This document shows, in pieces, positions 1 through 10,080 of a stretch of 64,000 nt of DNA. The translations under genes and the position numbers were made by a program. The notes under the pieces are model-generated. The model saw only the letters and a program-made list of their open reading frames with translations, did no database searches and was not told the DNA's origin. The stretch comes from Tetrahymena thermophila SB210 (taxonomy: Eukaryota > Ciliophora > Oligohymenophorea > Hymenostomatida > Tetrahymenidae): NCBI RefSeq assembly GCF_000189635.1, contig NW_002476364.1, positions 1-64,000 on the forward strand, read 5' to 3'. Positions within the stretch are counted from its first letter, which is position 1, and each line of letters begins with the position of its first letter.

Positions 1-298
1 CCAACCCCAACCCCAACCCCAACCCCAACCCCAACCCCAACCCCAACCCCAACCCCAACCCCAACCCCAACCCCAACCCCAACCCCAACCCCAACCCCAA
101 CCCCAACCCCAACCCCAACCCCAACCCCAACCCCAACCCCAACCCCAACCCCAACCCCAACCCCAACCCCAACCCCAACCCCAACCCCAACCCCAACCCC
201 AACCCCAACCCCAACCCCAACCCCAACCCCAACCCCAACCCCAACCCCAACCCCAACCCCAACCCCAACCCCAACCCCAACCCCAACCCCAACCCCAA
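1..298. repeat. Telomere, C4A2 (CCCCAA)n tract
   Basis: Uninterrupted CCCCAA hexamers, about 49.7 copies with no variant, run to position 298 and then change abruptly to A+T-rich unique sequence. Read on the other strand this is the G4T2 telomere of Tetrahymena-type ciliates. The tract marks the physical end of a macronuclear chromosome, where telomerase adds repeats after programmed breakage. The length of roughly 300 bp fits a native macronuclear telomere. Confidence 0.98.
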
Positions 299-910
299 TT
301 TTAATTTATTTTGAGAATATTTTGATTTATTTTGATTTAGAATTAATTTTTAAAAAAGATTTACAAGCAAATATAATTTATAAATACATAAAATACAAAA
401 AAATTAATTTAAAAATTATGATAATTTCTTCAATTTTTTTGAGTGGCATAAACAAATTTGAGCATTTAGAGACATTTATCTACCTCTTGTTTATGTTGCT
501 TATTAAAAACAAATTTTTAAAAAACAATTCATTTTTAAAGCAATAAATACTGTGCAATTTTAATTGTTTCCTGCTTGTTCCTTTTAGCATAATATCAGCT
601 TTCTGTAAATTGGTCTGCAACCAACTCTTAGAAGCTTTTTATTTAAATCAAAATTATCTCTTTCTCCCGCTCTCCACCATGTATCATCTTCTTCTTTTTC
701 TAGAGCTTCTATCTCCTATTTAGTTATTTACTAGCTCATCTATCTATCACTTTAATAAATCGACTATAAAACTTTGAAAATTTTATAAAGATTTTTATTT
801 TAAATATCTTTTGTAAGTATATTTATTGCAGCTAATCAAAGCTTTTTTCTAGAAAAATAAACAAAATTAATATTTAATTTATTTGCACATTTCAAAGTAA
901 AAAGATAAAA
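299..910. other. Subtelomeric A+T-rich spacer
   Basis: This is unique sequence between the telomere and the first gene. It is strongly A+T rich and has no degenerate telomere repeats. The only open stretch (322-546) has low-complexity Phe/Ile/Lys/Leu/Asn composition and looks like chance. It should hold the promoter of the small Tim gene starting at 911, but I see no recognisable element. Confidence 0.7.
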
Positions 911-1138
911 ATGAACAACAGTTCCTCAATTAATAATAAAACAGGTTTATCACATGCAACCGAATAATAGATCTACTTACTAAATAAAATAGTCAAAAAA
1001 TGTTTCAAAAAGTGTGTAATTAATTTCTTCTCTGAAGAACTCGTAAACGATGAAGATGTTTGTCTTAAAAAATGCTCATAGAATTATTACGAACATTTAA
1101 AATAATTTAAAAATATAAATGATGAAATAATAGACTGA
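911..1138 (+). CDS. Small Tim family chaperone (Tim8/9/10/13 type)
   Basis: A single exon of 75 codons plus TGA, with TAA and TAG read as Gln. The protein has a twin CX3C signature, CFKKC at residues 31-35 and CLKKC at 51-55, separated by 15 residues. These flank two predicted amphipathic helices, the hallmark of small Tim proteins. Family members form hexamers in the mitochondrial intermembrane space and guard hydrophobic carrier or beta-barrel precursors on the way to TIM22 or SAM. The cysteines form two disulfides after import by the Mia40 pathway. Length (75 aa) is normal for the family. I cannot say which of Tim8, 9, 10 or 13 it is. It is the most telomere-proximal gene, starting about 610 bp from the repeats. 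Confidence 0.88.
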
Positions 1139-3392
1139 ATTTTATATTCGTTCATATATTAGAAAACCTGTTTCGGAAAAAGAAATTTAAAAATCTGTTC
1201 AGCTATAGCTTAAATTCATAGTTATTTATTCATTTATAGGCATTTAGTAATTTGATATTTGCGCATTTACTAATATAAATTCTTTAAAACTCTACTATCA
1301 TATTAAAGGTTAAATTTACATCAAAATAATTAAATATTAATAACAAAATTTGTTTGAAAGCATTTGGTTGATTTTATCTGTTAAATTTTAAGGAATTTTT
1401 AAAAATAAATAAAAAAATTTAAATAAATATTTTTAAAATAAATAAATAAATTTATATTATTAAGATATTTATTATTTGTTATTTTTGATTTTGTAATTTA
1501 AATTATTATATAAAAAAATCACTTACACTACAATTTTTTATATCATTTAACATTAAAATTTATATGCTCTTGTTATTAAATATATAATTTTTTATAGTTA
1601 TTTTCAATCAATAAAAGCAAGCACTGAAAAAAAATTTTTCAATTTTTTACATTAAAAGGTGTTGTCAAAAAAAATTAAAATGTTAATATTTTATAATTTT
1701 ATTTTAGGTTTTAATCATTAGTAAAATAAAATATTAATCTCTTATTAAAACTGTTGAATTATTAATATCTTAAGATTAATTTATGATAGCCTTTATTAAA
1801 TAATTTGAAGTTTGTTGAAATTCGTGTTTAATCTGTTAAAATTTATTTGAGCCAAAAATTATTTTAAAGTTTACTTTTTAAAAAAAAATGTATAATTTCT
1901 AAGTTCTAAATATATAGAATCTCTAAATTGTTATCAATATTTTATGAACTTTATTTATAATTTTACAATTAATATATATTATATAATGAATACGTTTTAA
2001 ATATAAAAAAAAGTGTCAATATTTCAAAAATTATAATACTGTATTGCTTCTAAATTAATAGAGACTTTAATTGGCAAGAAAATGTTAAGATATTGATTTT
2101 TATCATGTTATTTTAGTATTTTTTACTCATTTTATCTTATTTTAAAGCAAGTAATTATGGTAGATATAAATAGAAATATAGTGATTAAATTTCATAAAAA
2201 TATATGAAAATAAAGTTAAGCTAGTATAATTTAATAACATTAAAGAATACGTTAATTTTTAATGATGATTAAATAATAAGAATGTATTATTTTAAGTTTA
2301 CATAATTATTGTTAAAATTTTAGATTTTATTTAAAATTGTAGTCAATTAATTATTTTAGCATATTACAAGTATTAATAAAAATATGTATGATCTATCGTT
2401 ATTGTATATTTTTATTAAAAGTATTTTATTTTTATTATATTTTTTTATAATAGAACTTTGATTATATTAATAATAAATCACTTTTATTTAAACTCCTATT
2501 TGATTTATTATTGTGAGTCATAATGAAATACATTTTTTATTTTAATAATGATAAAGATAATTTTTAAATTAAAAGATTTAGATAAAAAATAAGATAAAAA
2601 ATACAAACATTCAACACATATATCTACGAAATTATATTTAATTTAAAACTTATAACATATTTTTAGATAAAATAAAAATTTAGGGTATTGAATACTTAAA
2701 ATAGGATTTGTTTTTTATAACAAATTAGATTAGTTGAAAAATTATTTAATTAATTAATACTGATAAAAAAGATTTAAATAATATAGGCCTCTTATTTATA
2801 CTCTGATGTGATTTATAATGAATTAAATTATGGCGAAATTAAGCAAGCAACCCTTTTCACTTGATTCTGATTTATTAATTTATTTTGATATTAGTATATT
2901 TATATACGATAAATGATTCTTTTGTTATTAAACTTGTTTATTTTCTAATTTATAATTTGTGTTTTGGTGATTTAATGATGGTTATTTATTCTAATTAAAT
3001 AGATTTTATTTTGTTAAAAAGTAAAATAAAATAATATTTTTTCGAAAGTTTCTTAAAAATAGAAATTTCATTATTTACCGTATTACCTCTAAACTCGGCC
3101 CTCTGTTTTAGGTAAAACCGACTGAGGATATCAATATTTTAATCCCTTGATCAAAAAGTTTTAATATTCTAATTAATTTAGGGAAGAGGAAAAAACTAAG
3201 TGGATTATTCTGATCTGATAATTTAAATATTATTTAGATTTAAAAATCAAAGACCAACCTTTTGTTTTTTACTAATTAAGTTTTTAGAATATTTAACCCT
3301 CAATTAAATAATGAGAAATACAATTTTTATTAATAAATAAAATAATAATAATAGATTAATAAAAACAGTAAATTAATAAATATATTAAGTAA
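1139..3392. other. Intergenic region, no gene seen
   Basis: About 2.25 kb of A+T-rich DNA with poly-A/T runs, without a convincing coding frame under the ciliate code. A small G+C-richer patch near 3083-3126 could fold into an imperfect hairpin and is reported separately. The right end presumably carries the promoter of the GTPase gene. Confidence 0.6.
3083..3126. other. Small G+C-richer patch with imperfect hairpin potential
   Basis: In otherwise about 80% A+T spacer, this 44-bp patch holds CCTC...CTCGG facing CCGACTGAGG. The two arms can pair imperfectly as CCTC/GAGG and TCGG/CCGA. It could be a fragment of a small structured RNA or only chance. No tRNA or snoRNA boxes are recognisable, so the function is unknown. 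Confidence 0.25.
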
Positions 3393-6266
3393 ATGGGAAA
3401 TACAATTAAGTAGAAATATCTAATTGATATTTCCGATTTAAATACAATAGATCTTATATTTGATCCCATTAAAAAGCCTTGCTAAATGGTTTCTATATTG
3501 GTTATAGGCTAGGCAAGTTCAGGAAAGTCTAGTTTCTTAAATTATTTGATGACTTAAGTTGGTTTAAAAAAACTTTGCGAAGTTACAAGCGAAGGTAAAG
3601 GAACATAGAATATCTAATGTCATTTAAATTAAATTAAAATTGAAGATATTAATTTAATGTTAATAGATACATAATGCTTAGAATATGATCCTTCTACCAG
3701 CAATTAAAAGAAAGAATAAGCATACTTTTAGCTCCTGATTAAAATTTTACAGATGACTACATTTGTTTTCTTTATTCAACATGGAAATAGAAATTTTATC
3801 CATTTCCAAAATTTCTTAAAAGAATTAAAATCGAAATAAATTAAACTCCCATAAATTTTTTATGTTAAGAATAAATTAAGAAAAGATGAAATTACTTCTT
3901 CATAATATATTTAAGATGAATAATATAAGATGCTATATTCGCCATTTAACCAAACAACAGGAGAAATAGAACAAGTTTTAAAAAAAGTAAATAATTTTAT
4001 TGAAAAAGAATTTGATTTTAAAAAAATCCTAAAAAAAAAAAAATATCAATAAATTAATGAAGAAGAATTTTTAACATATTTACTTGATACAGTATCAGAT
4101 TGGAATAAATAGAGAAGAGAGTAGGATGCTGAAGTTCTCGAACCTATATAAAAAAAGAATTAACCTGATAAAAAAAAATCTAAAAACTTATGCACGTTTT
4201 AGCAAGACGAAAATGGTAACTGCAAATTAGTTTATGATAAAGAATTATTTGACGAAGTTCTAAAAAATAAAGTGTGCTGTGAAAAAGTAAAAACAGTAAT
4301 TTGCTGTGGAAATACAGGAGTTGGGAAATCTTTTTTTTTAACTGAGCTCTGTAAATAATTTGGATAGGATGACTTAATCTTCGACTATGAGTGCTCATCA
4401 TAATAAAAAACAATAGGAATTCATTATCATAGATTCAAAGATAAAGATAACTATGATATTTTTTTGATGGACTGCTAGGGATTTGATTACTATGATGAAA
4501 AACTAAATGATGCTTAATAAATAATGCTATAATAATAATTGAAATTCTTGATAAGCTTGTTTTCAAAAGGTTTTGAATATTTCATATTTATGTAAACAGA
4601 AATTAGAGATTGTAAGTAATTTTATCACATAAAAACTTTGATGGACGAAAGCGCTATTAATTTTTTAAAACCTGAAATTTTCATAATTAAAAACAAATTA
4701 AATAAGAAAGAAACTCAAAACTTTAAATCTCAATCATCTGAAAATATCAATAAGGATGAAAATAAATAGTTTTTTCCATTAATTTTTTTAGAAGATGATG
4801 ATAAAGATTCAAGAAAAACGTTCAATGAGTAGATGGAAAAAATCTAAAAAAGCTTAAAGAATGAAAAAGAAACATAAAACTCATTTTACAGCTTTTATGA
4901 AGTAATAGAATATATTCAATTGTCGATTACAATATTTAACAATGGAATTGACAATTAATTAGAAAATATATTAAAAATTCTCAAGCTCAGATTTTAATAT
5001 AACGAATATATTAGAAGAGAAAACAATAAATTCCTTTAAAATATGAAAGAGTGCTTAGATAAATAAATAAAAAATTATTAAAAGTAGTATAGCACCTTCT
5101 TTTATTGCAGTCAAAATATTTTATATTAATCTTTCTAAGATTAATAAATAGAATTAATTAAGAAAGATTATATTAAATATAAAAATGAATGGGATGCCAA
5201 ATTAAATTAACTTCTTTTAACTCTTTAATTTCAAGATGAAGATTCCAAAAATCAAATTTTACAAAAATATGCTTAATTAGAAAAAATAGCACCAGAATTA
5301 ATTTAAGCCATTAAAAAATATGAAACAGATAAAGACTACAACTAATTAAAATTGATTTTTACTTCAATTGTCACAGGAATTGCAACTGCTTCTATCCTAG
5401 TAGGAGCTATCTCTCTAGGTAGTAGTGCCGCAGTTCTTGCTACAGCAGAAGTAACTACAGCTACACTTGTTACTGCTGTTGGACTTAGCGGGTTAGCAAT
5501 TACATTGGGTGCTTCAGCTGGAGCTCTGATTACAGTAGGAGGACTGTCTATAGGAATCAAAAAGTATAAAGATTATAATAAAAATAAAGTTCTAAAAGAA
5601 AAATCATTAAAACTGTTAGAAAATTTAAAACAAGAAAAAATTATCTTTTAGTAAGGTGAATATAAACAAAAAGATAATTTGTTAGAATGTATTACCAAAA
5701 ACTATAAGTAAAATGATTAACTTATGAATTTTTGTCAAAATAAAAAAGATGATGAAATGTTTTTTGGTTTGCTGCTCATAACATTTATGCTGTTAGATTT
5801 TTCTTTGGTTGATTTTAAGAAAGTTGAAAAGATCGAAAAGAATTTAAAGGATAAGGAAAAAGAATTAATCTCTGTTCATAAGAAAGTAGATTAAATGTTA
5901 TCTGAATTAGGAAAAGATAATGCTCAAAATTTATGGGAAATACACTTTGAAAAGTTGTACTCAATGGATTTTAGTGATATAAAAAGCAAAAAAAACTACA
6001 CGATTGATAAAAATGATGAAGGAATTGTACACATTAATAGTTAAAAATGTAGTTATAACTTCAATTAAATACCTAACTATAGTCAATATTAATAAATATA
6101 TGACGGCCTTGCTTTTTTAAGAGCTTAATCAAAGATATTTATTATTTAATTTTTGTTTAATCACTTTATTGCAAATCATATTAGACATTTTAAAGAGTTA
6201 ACTTCAAGTTAATTTAATATAATGTTATCAATTATTGATAAAATTTTAGAAGAAAATTCTTCCTGA
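3393..6266 (+). CDS. Large membrane-associated GTPase with two G domains
   Basis: A single uninterrupted 957-codon frame ending in TGA, with many TAA and TAG codons as Gln. Two P-loops are clear: GQASSGKS at residues 39-46 and GNTGVGKS at 306-313. Each is followed by a G3-like aspartate motif (DTQC at 92-95; DCQG at 360-363) and a G4-like motif (KNKL at 159-162 and 433-436), so the two halves look like duplicated G domains. The second keeps the canonical DxxG; the first does not and may be a degenerate or regulatory copy. A helical, Lys/Glu/Gln-rich region follows. A striking Gly/Ala/Thr/Val-rich hydrophobic stretch at about residues 654-720 resembles a membrane-inserting hairpin. A charged helical tail follows. 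The arrangement recalls dynamin-superfamily, GBP or IRG/AIG1 GTPases that bind or remodel membranes, but I cannot place it in one family. The C-terminal part was read without an intron. Confidence 0.8.
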
Positions 6267-6956
6267 TGAGTTAGTTATTCTTCAAAAATTAATTCTATAT
6301 ATATTTAAAATTTTGCTATACTACAAAAGATTGATTATAAATCCTTATATTGAAAATGTATCTTAATACATATCTTTCTTTTAGTATTACCTTACTAATA
6401 TAAAATTAATTAAATAAATTTTTTCTTTCTAAATTTATCAAATTAGCAAATTAGCATGTAATGGCAACTGTTGGTTGTGCCATATAAGGGTAAGAGGTCT
6501 ATGACTCTTTCTTGTCTTATGATTGATGAACGATTGATTAGCAGTATATAGTGAAAGTTTAATAATTAGTAGCTTAAAATATTATAAACTAGAATTTATT
6601 AAAAAAAAGTTATTTAATATTTTTATTTCAAATAAATTTTTAAATAATTTAAAACAAACAATTTAATTTGTAAATATAATTAAAATTTTTATTATTTTAA
6701 GATATTTATTTTTGATAATTATTTAGTTATATTTAAAATAAATTATTTTACATATTTATGTTTTCTATTTATTGTTATTATATTTGATTTGGTAAAGAAA
6801 TTTAATAATAATGAACGAACGTGAATATTAAACTGGTTTAGATATTAAAATTATAAAAACAAAAAATATAAAATTTTACACTTAATTTTTTTTGTTCAGA
6901 AAAGATTAATATTTTGTTTGTTTCATAAGAGAAAAATTTTAAATAAAGATTAATAA
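6267..6956. other. Intergenic region
   Basis: About 690 bp of A+T-rich spacer between two co-directional genes. A slightly more complex segment at about 6455-6545 has no coding frame and no tRNA-like fold that I can recognise. It should contain the 3' end signals of the GTPase gene and the promoter of the N/Q-rich gene. Confidence 0.6.
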
Positions 6957-9013
6957 ATGGATTTACATTAACTAAAAAGAAAATTATCTAACTCATCATC
7001 TGAAAATGAAGATAATGGGAGATAGGAGAAGTAGCCTTAATAACAAAAGTAGAAATAGGATTATGTAGTGAAAAAATAAGAAGAAGTTAAAAAAATTAAG
7101 ATTAAAAATAAAAAGAATGATTAAATCTCCAACAAATAAAGAGATGATTATTCTCCTTAAAGGAATACTGGTTCAAATACTCCACCTGTGGATATCAATT
7201 TTGTTGATGGTATGATATTTGTATTCAACTCCATCAAATCCAAATAAATAATGTTTTTCAAATTTATAGAAAAGATAGAATACGAAACTGATAGTGATAG
7301 AGATGATTGGAAGCCTAGAAAATAGTATTCAGAACAAAGCGACAAATCAAATTCAAAGAAAAACTAAATTCAATAGAAAAATAACAAAACAAACATTGTT
7401 CAAAAATCAGCTTCTGATAACACTAGAGATGGAAATAGGTATTTTTTATATTGAATGAGACATCAATTTATAATTATTATTATTTTAAAAATCACAGGTC
7501 TGAAAAATTTGTAGAAAAAGTAGAAAAGTTTTAAGAGAAAAATGAAGGTTATGTTGAAAAATAAGATAAATTCTAAGAAAAACCTTAAAAATACCAAGAT
7601 AAATTCTAAGAAAAAGGCAACGACAGAAATGATTACAATGATCATTTTAAAAATAAAAATTAAGACAAAAATAACAGAAGAGAAGATTAGAATTTCTAAG
7701 ATAAAGGTAAAAAGAAATAGGAAGTAGTCTATGAGAGGAAAGATAATCAAAATAATAAAATTGAAGAAAAGGGTAATTAGAACAATAGGAATAGCAACAA
7801 CAACAACAATAATAACAATAATAACAATAACAATAACAATAATAATCACAACAACAAAGACGTAAATTTAAAAATTTTGAAAAGTTTATTAAATAGTTTT
7901 CATTTAAAATAGGATAAATAAAACAAAAAGAATAAAGGAGAAAAGCAATAAAAGTACTACAACATATTTTTTTAATATTTATTTTACATAATAAAATTAA
8001 TTTTATTTTATTTGAAAAAGGTTTAGCGAAGTTCAATATGTCAAAAAAGAAGGTATAAATTATAGTATTTAGCATTAATAGATATTCAATTTTTATTAAT
8101 AGATTTGACTAAATAAGGCAATCAAGGAAATAACAATTAATAAAACTAAAACAATGGAAATAACAATAATAGCAACAACAATAATAATAACAACAACAAC
8201 AACAATAGCAATAATTCTAATAAGGGAAATAATTAAAAAAAGTAGAATCAAAATTAAAAAAGTTAACTTGTTTTTGTAGAAAAGTAAGAAGACGACTAGG
8301 TTTAAAAGCCAAATCAAGACAATAGTAGCAATAACAATTAAGTTATTTAAAACAACTAGTAATATGACAAAAAGAATTAAAATTAGAATTAATATGAAAA
8401 GAAGGACTAATAATTTACCAATTAAAATGATAACAATAAAAAGAAAATGTTAAAATTTAATTAAAATGAACCTTCATTTACAAACAACAATAATAGTAAT
8501 AGCTATAATAACAATAACACCAATAACAATTTTAATAACAACTAAAATAATTAGCAAGGAGGTTAATTTAACTACACAACAAACAGTAACAGATTCTAAA
8601 ATAATAATGGTAATAACAACAATTTTAATAATGGAAACAATTACTAAAATAATAATAATAATAACTATAATAATTAAAATTACTACAATAACAACAATAA
8701 TAATTACAATCAAAATTAATACGGTAATGATCAGCAATCTTATTAGAATAACAATAGAAACTATAATTAAAACTAATAAAATAATTATTAAGTCAATAAT
8801 CAAAATCAAAGATATGAAGAATAAAATAACTAACCCAACAACTAATACAAAGAAAAAAAGGTTCTCAAACTTAGTTCCAATATTTAAGAATTCAACGCTA
8901 ATGAGCAAAAGACGTAAATCAATTAATATATTTTTTATAAAATAATTTTTTCTTATATATTTATTAACAGGAAAAAAAGTCTTAAGATCTAATAACCTTT
9001 CAATATACAGTGA
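6957..9013 (+). CDS. Asn/Gln-rich low-complexity (prion-like) protein
   Basis: Proposed exons are 6957-7438, 7498-7953, 8021-8052, 8103-8913 and 8971-9013, with all junctions in frame (607 aa, TGA stop). The introns at 7439-7497, 8053-8102 and 8914-8970 have GTAT/GTAA...CAG/TAG borders. The one at 7954-8020 starts GTAC and is less certain, because the frame also stays open without it. The N-terminal third is charged (Lys/Glu/Gln) with a short, more ordinary segment at about residues 70-110. The middle contains repeated Lys-Phe-Gln-Glu-like units. The C-terminal half is runs of Asn broken by Gln, Tyr, Phe and Gly. Such tracts are typical of aggregation-prone or phase-separating proteins in RNA granules, but no RNA-binding or catalytic domain is visible. 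The function is unknown. Confidence 0.72.
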
Positions 9014-9329
9014 GAAACGAAGGAGAGTTTGATTAAGAATAATTGATTAATATTTATATATTATAAATTACTAAAATTTGTATATTATTTTATTTCATTT
9101 TCTTATTCTTTTTATGTATTTCATTCATTCATTTCATTATTATTTATCATACATCAAAATTCCACTCACTATCTCACTTTCTTTCTTTCTTTGTATTAAA
9201 ATTTAAATAATTTTTTATAGCATTTATTTTGTTAATTATTTAATAAGCTCCCTGCTAGCTATTAGTTTGCTAGGTAGCTGGTTTTAAAACATTTTTAATT
9301 CTGATTAATTAAGGTTTCAAATAATATTT
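9014..9329. other. Convergent intergenic region
   Basis: About 315 bp between the 3' ends of two convergent genes. It is A+T rich with a short CTTT repeat near 9177-9192. Overlapping terminators or poly(A) signals are expected, but none is recognisable. Confidence 0.55.
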
Positions 9330-9739
9330 TCATTATTTATTAGCAATATTATTAGCTGGACTTAGCTCCATGACTGAACTAATTACTTCATATTTGCTCA
9401 AAATATCTCTTTTTATTGTTTATTCCCAATTTTCTTGATCTCTACACTCATCGCCTACTACAAAATAGCAGAGGATTTCTTTGTTTTTAAGCACTGACAT
9501 GTTTATCAATTTTCTTTTTTTATAAATTAAAGTAAACAGCATTAAAAATTTAGCAAATTGACCTTAATTTGCATTATTATAAGTTTAAAACTAATTTTTT
9601 ACCCATCATTTTAAACTAAATAATTATTCATTAACTCCATGATTTCATTTTTTGTTTCTTCTGGATCTCCTTAAGATCTAACTCTGAACATTCTGAATGA
9701 GCTTTTTAGAGAGGGTGATTTAAATACAACTTTATTCAT
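9330..9739 (-). CDS. Small uncharacterised protein (106 aa)
   Basis: Two exons, 9603-9739 and 9330-9513, flank an 89-nt intron (9514-9602, GTAAAA...AAG). The join is in frame and ends in TGA. The protein starts MNKVVFKSP and is basic at its N terminus. It then carries an acidic Glu/Met helix-like stretch (around residues 25-38) and a compact C-terminal half with the segment CYFVVGDECRDQENW. I recognise no family. The coding quality is good: ordinary amino-acid composition, unlike the spacers, with an intron of normal style. Its stop is about 320 bp from the convergent N/Q-rich gene. Its start lies 340 bp from the 3' end of the Com1-like gene on the same strand. Confidence 0.65.
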
Positions 9740-10080
9740 TTTATTTTTAGTTTTTTCAGTCAATCAAAGAATAAATAATCAGTATTCTGCTACAAATTAA
9801 ATAAATTAAAAATTCAAAAATTTTAATAATTAATTGAAATGATACTCTTTTAGATATATTATAACAACTATAAAGATAGTACAAATAAAAAACACAATAG
9901 AAAATAGAATTAATTTAAATAAGAACATTCATTTTATATTAATAATTTTGGTGATTTTCATATTTATTTTATTAATTTTATTATTTAATTATTTTATTTA
10001 TCAATTTTGAAATCTCATTAAGAATTAATTTATTCATTCATTTATTTGAATTTTAAAATATGTTTTTAGCACTCTTTTTT
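9740..10080. other. Short intergenic region
   Basis: About 340 bp of A+T-rich spacer between two minus-strand genes. It contains the 3' end of the Com1-like gene and the promoter of the small 106-aa gene. No specific element is seen. Confidence 0.55.

Noticed and set aside
322-546. Open stretch near the telomere under the standard code
   Set aside because: It has low-complexity Phe/Ile/Leu/Lys/Asn composition, no motif, and is expected by chance in A+T-rich DNA.
5342-5560. Minus-strand open frame rich in Ala/Pro/Thr
   Set aside because: It is the antisense shadow of the Gly/Ala-rich membrane segment of the GTPase.
7463-8908. Several minus-strand open frames rich in Ile/Val/Phe
   Set aside because: They are antisense reflections of the Asn/Gln-rich gene (Asn codons read backwards give Ile/Val).
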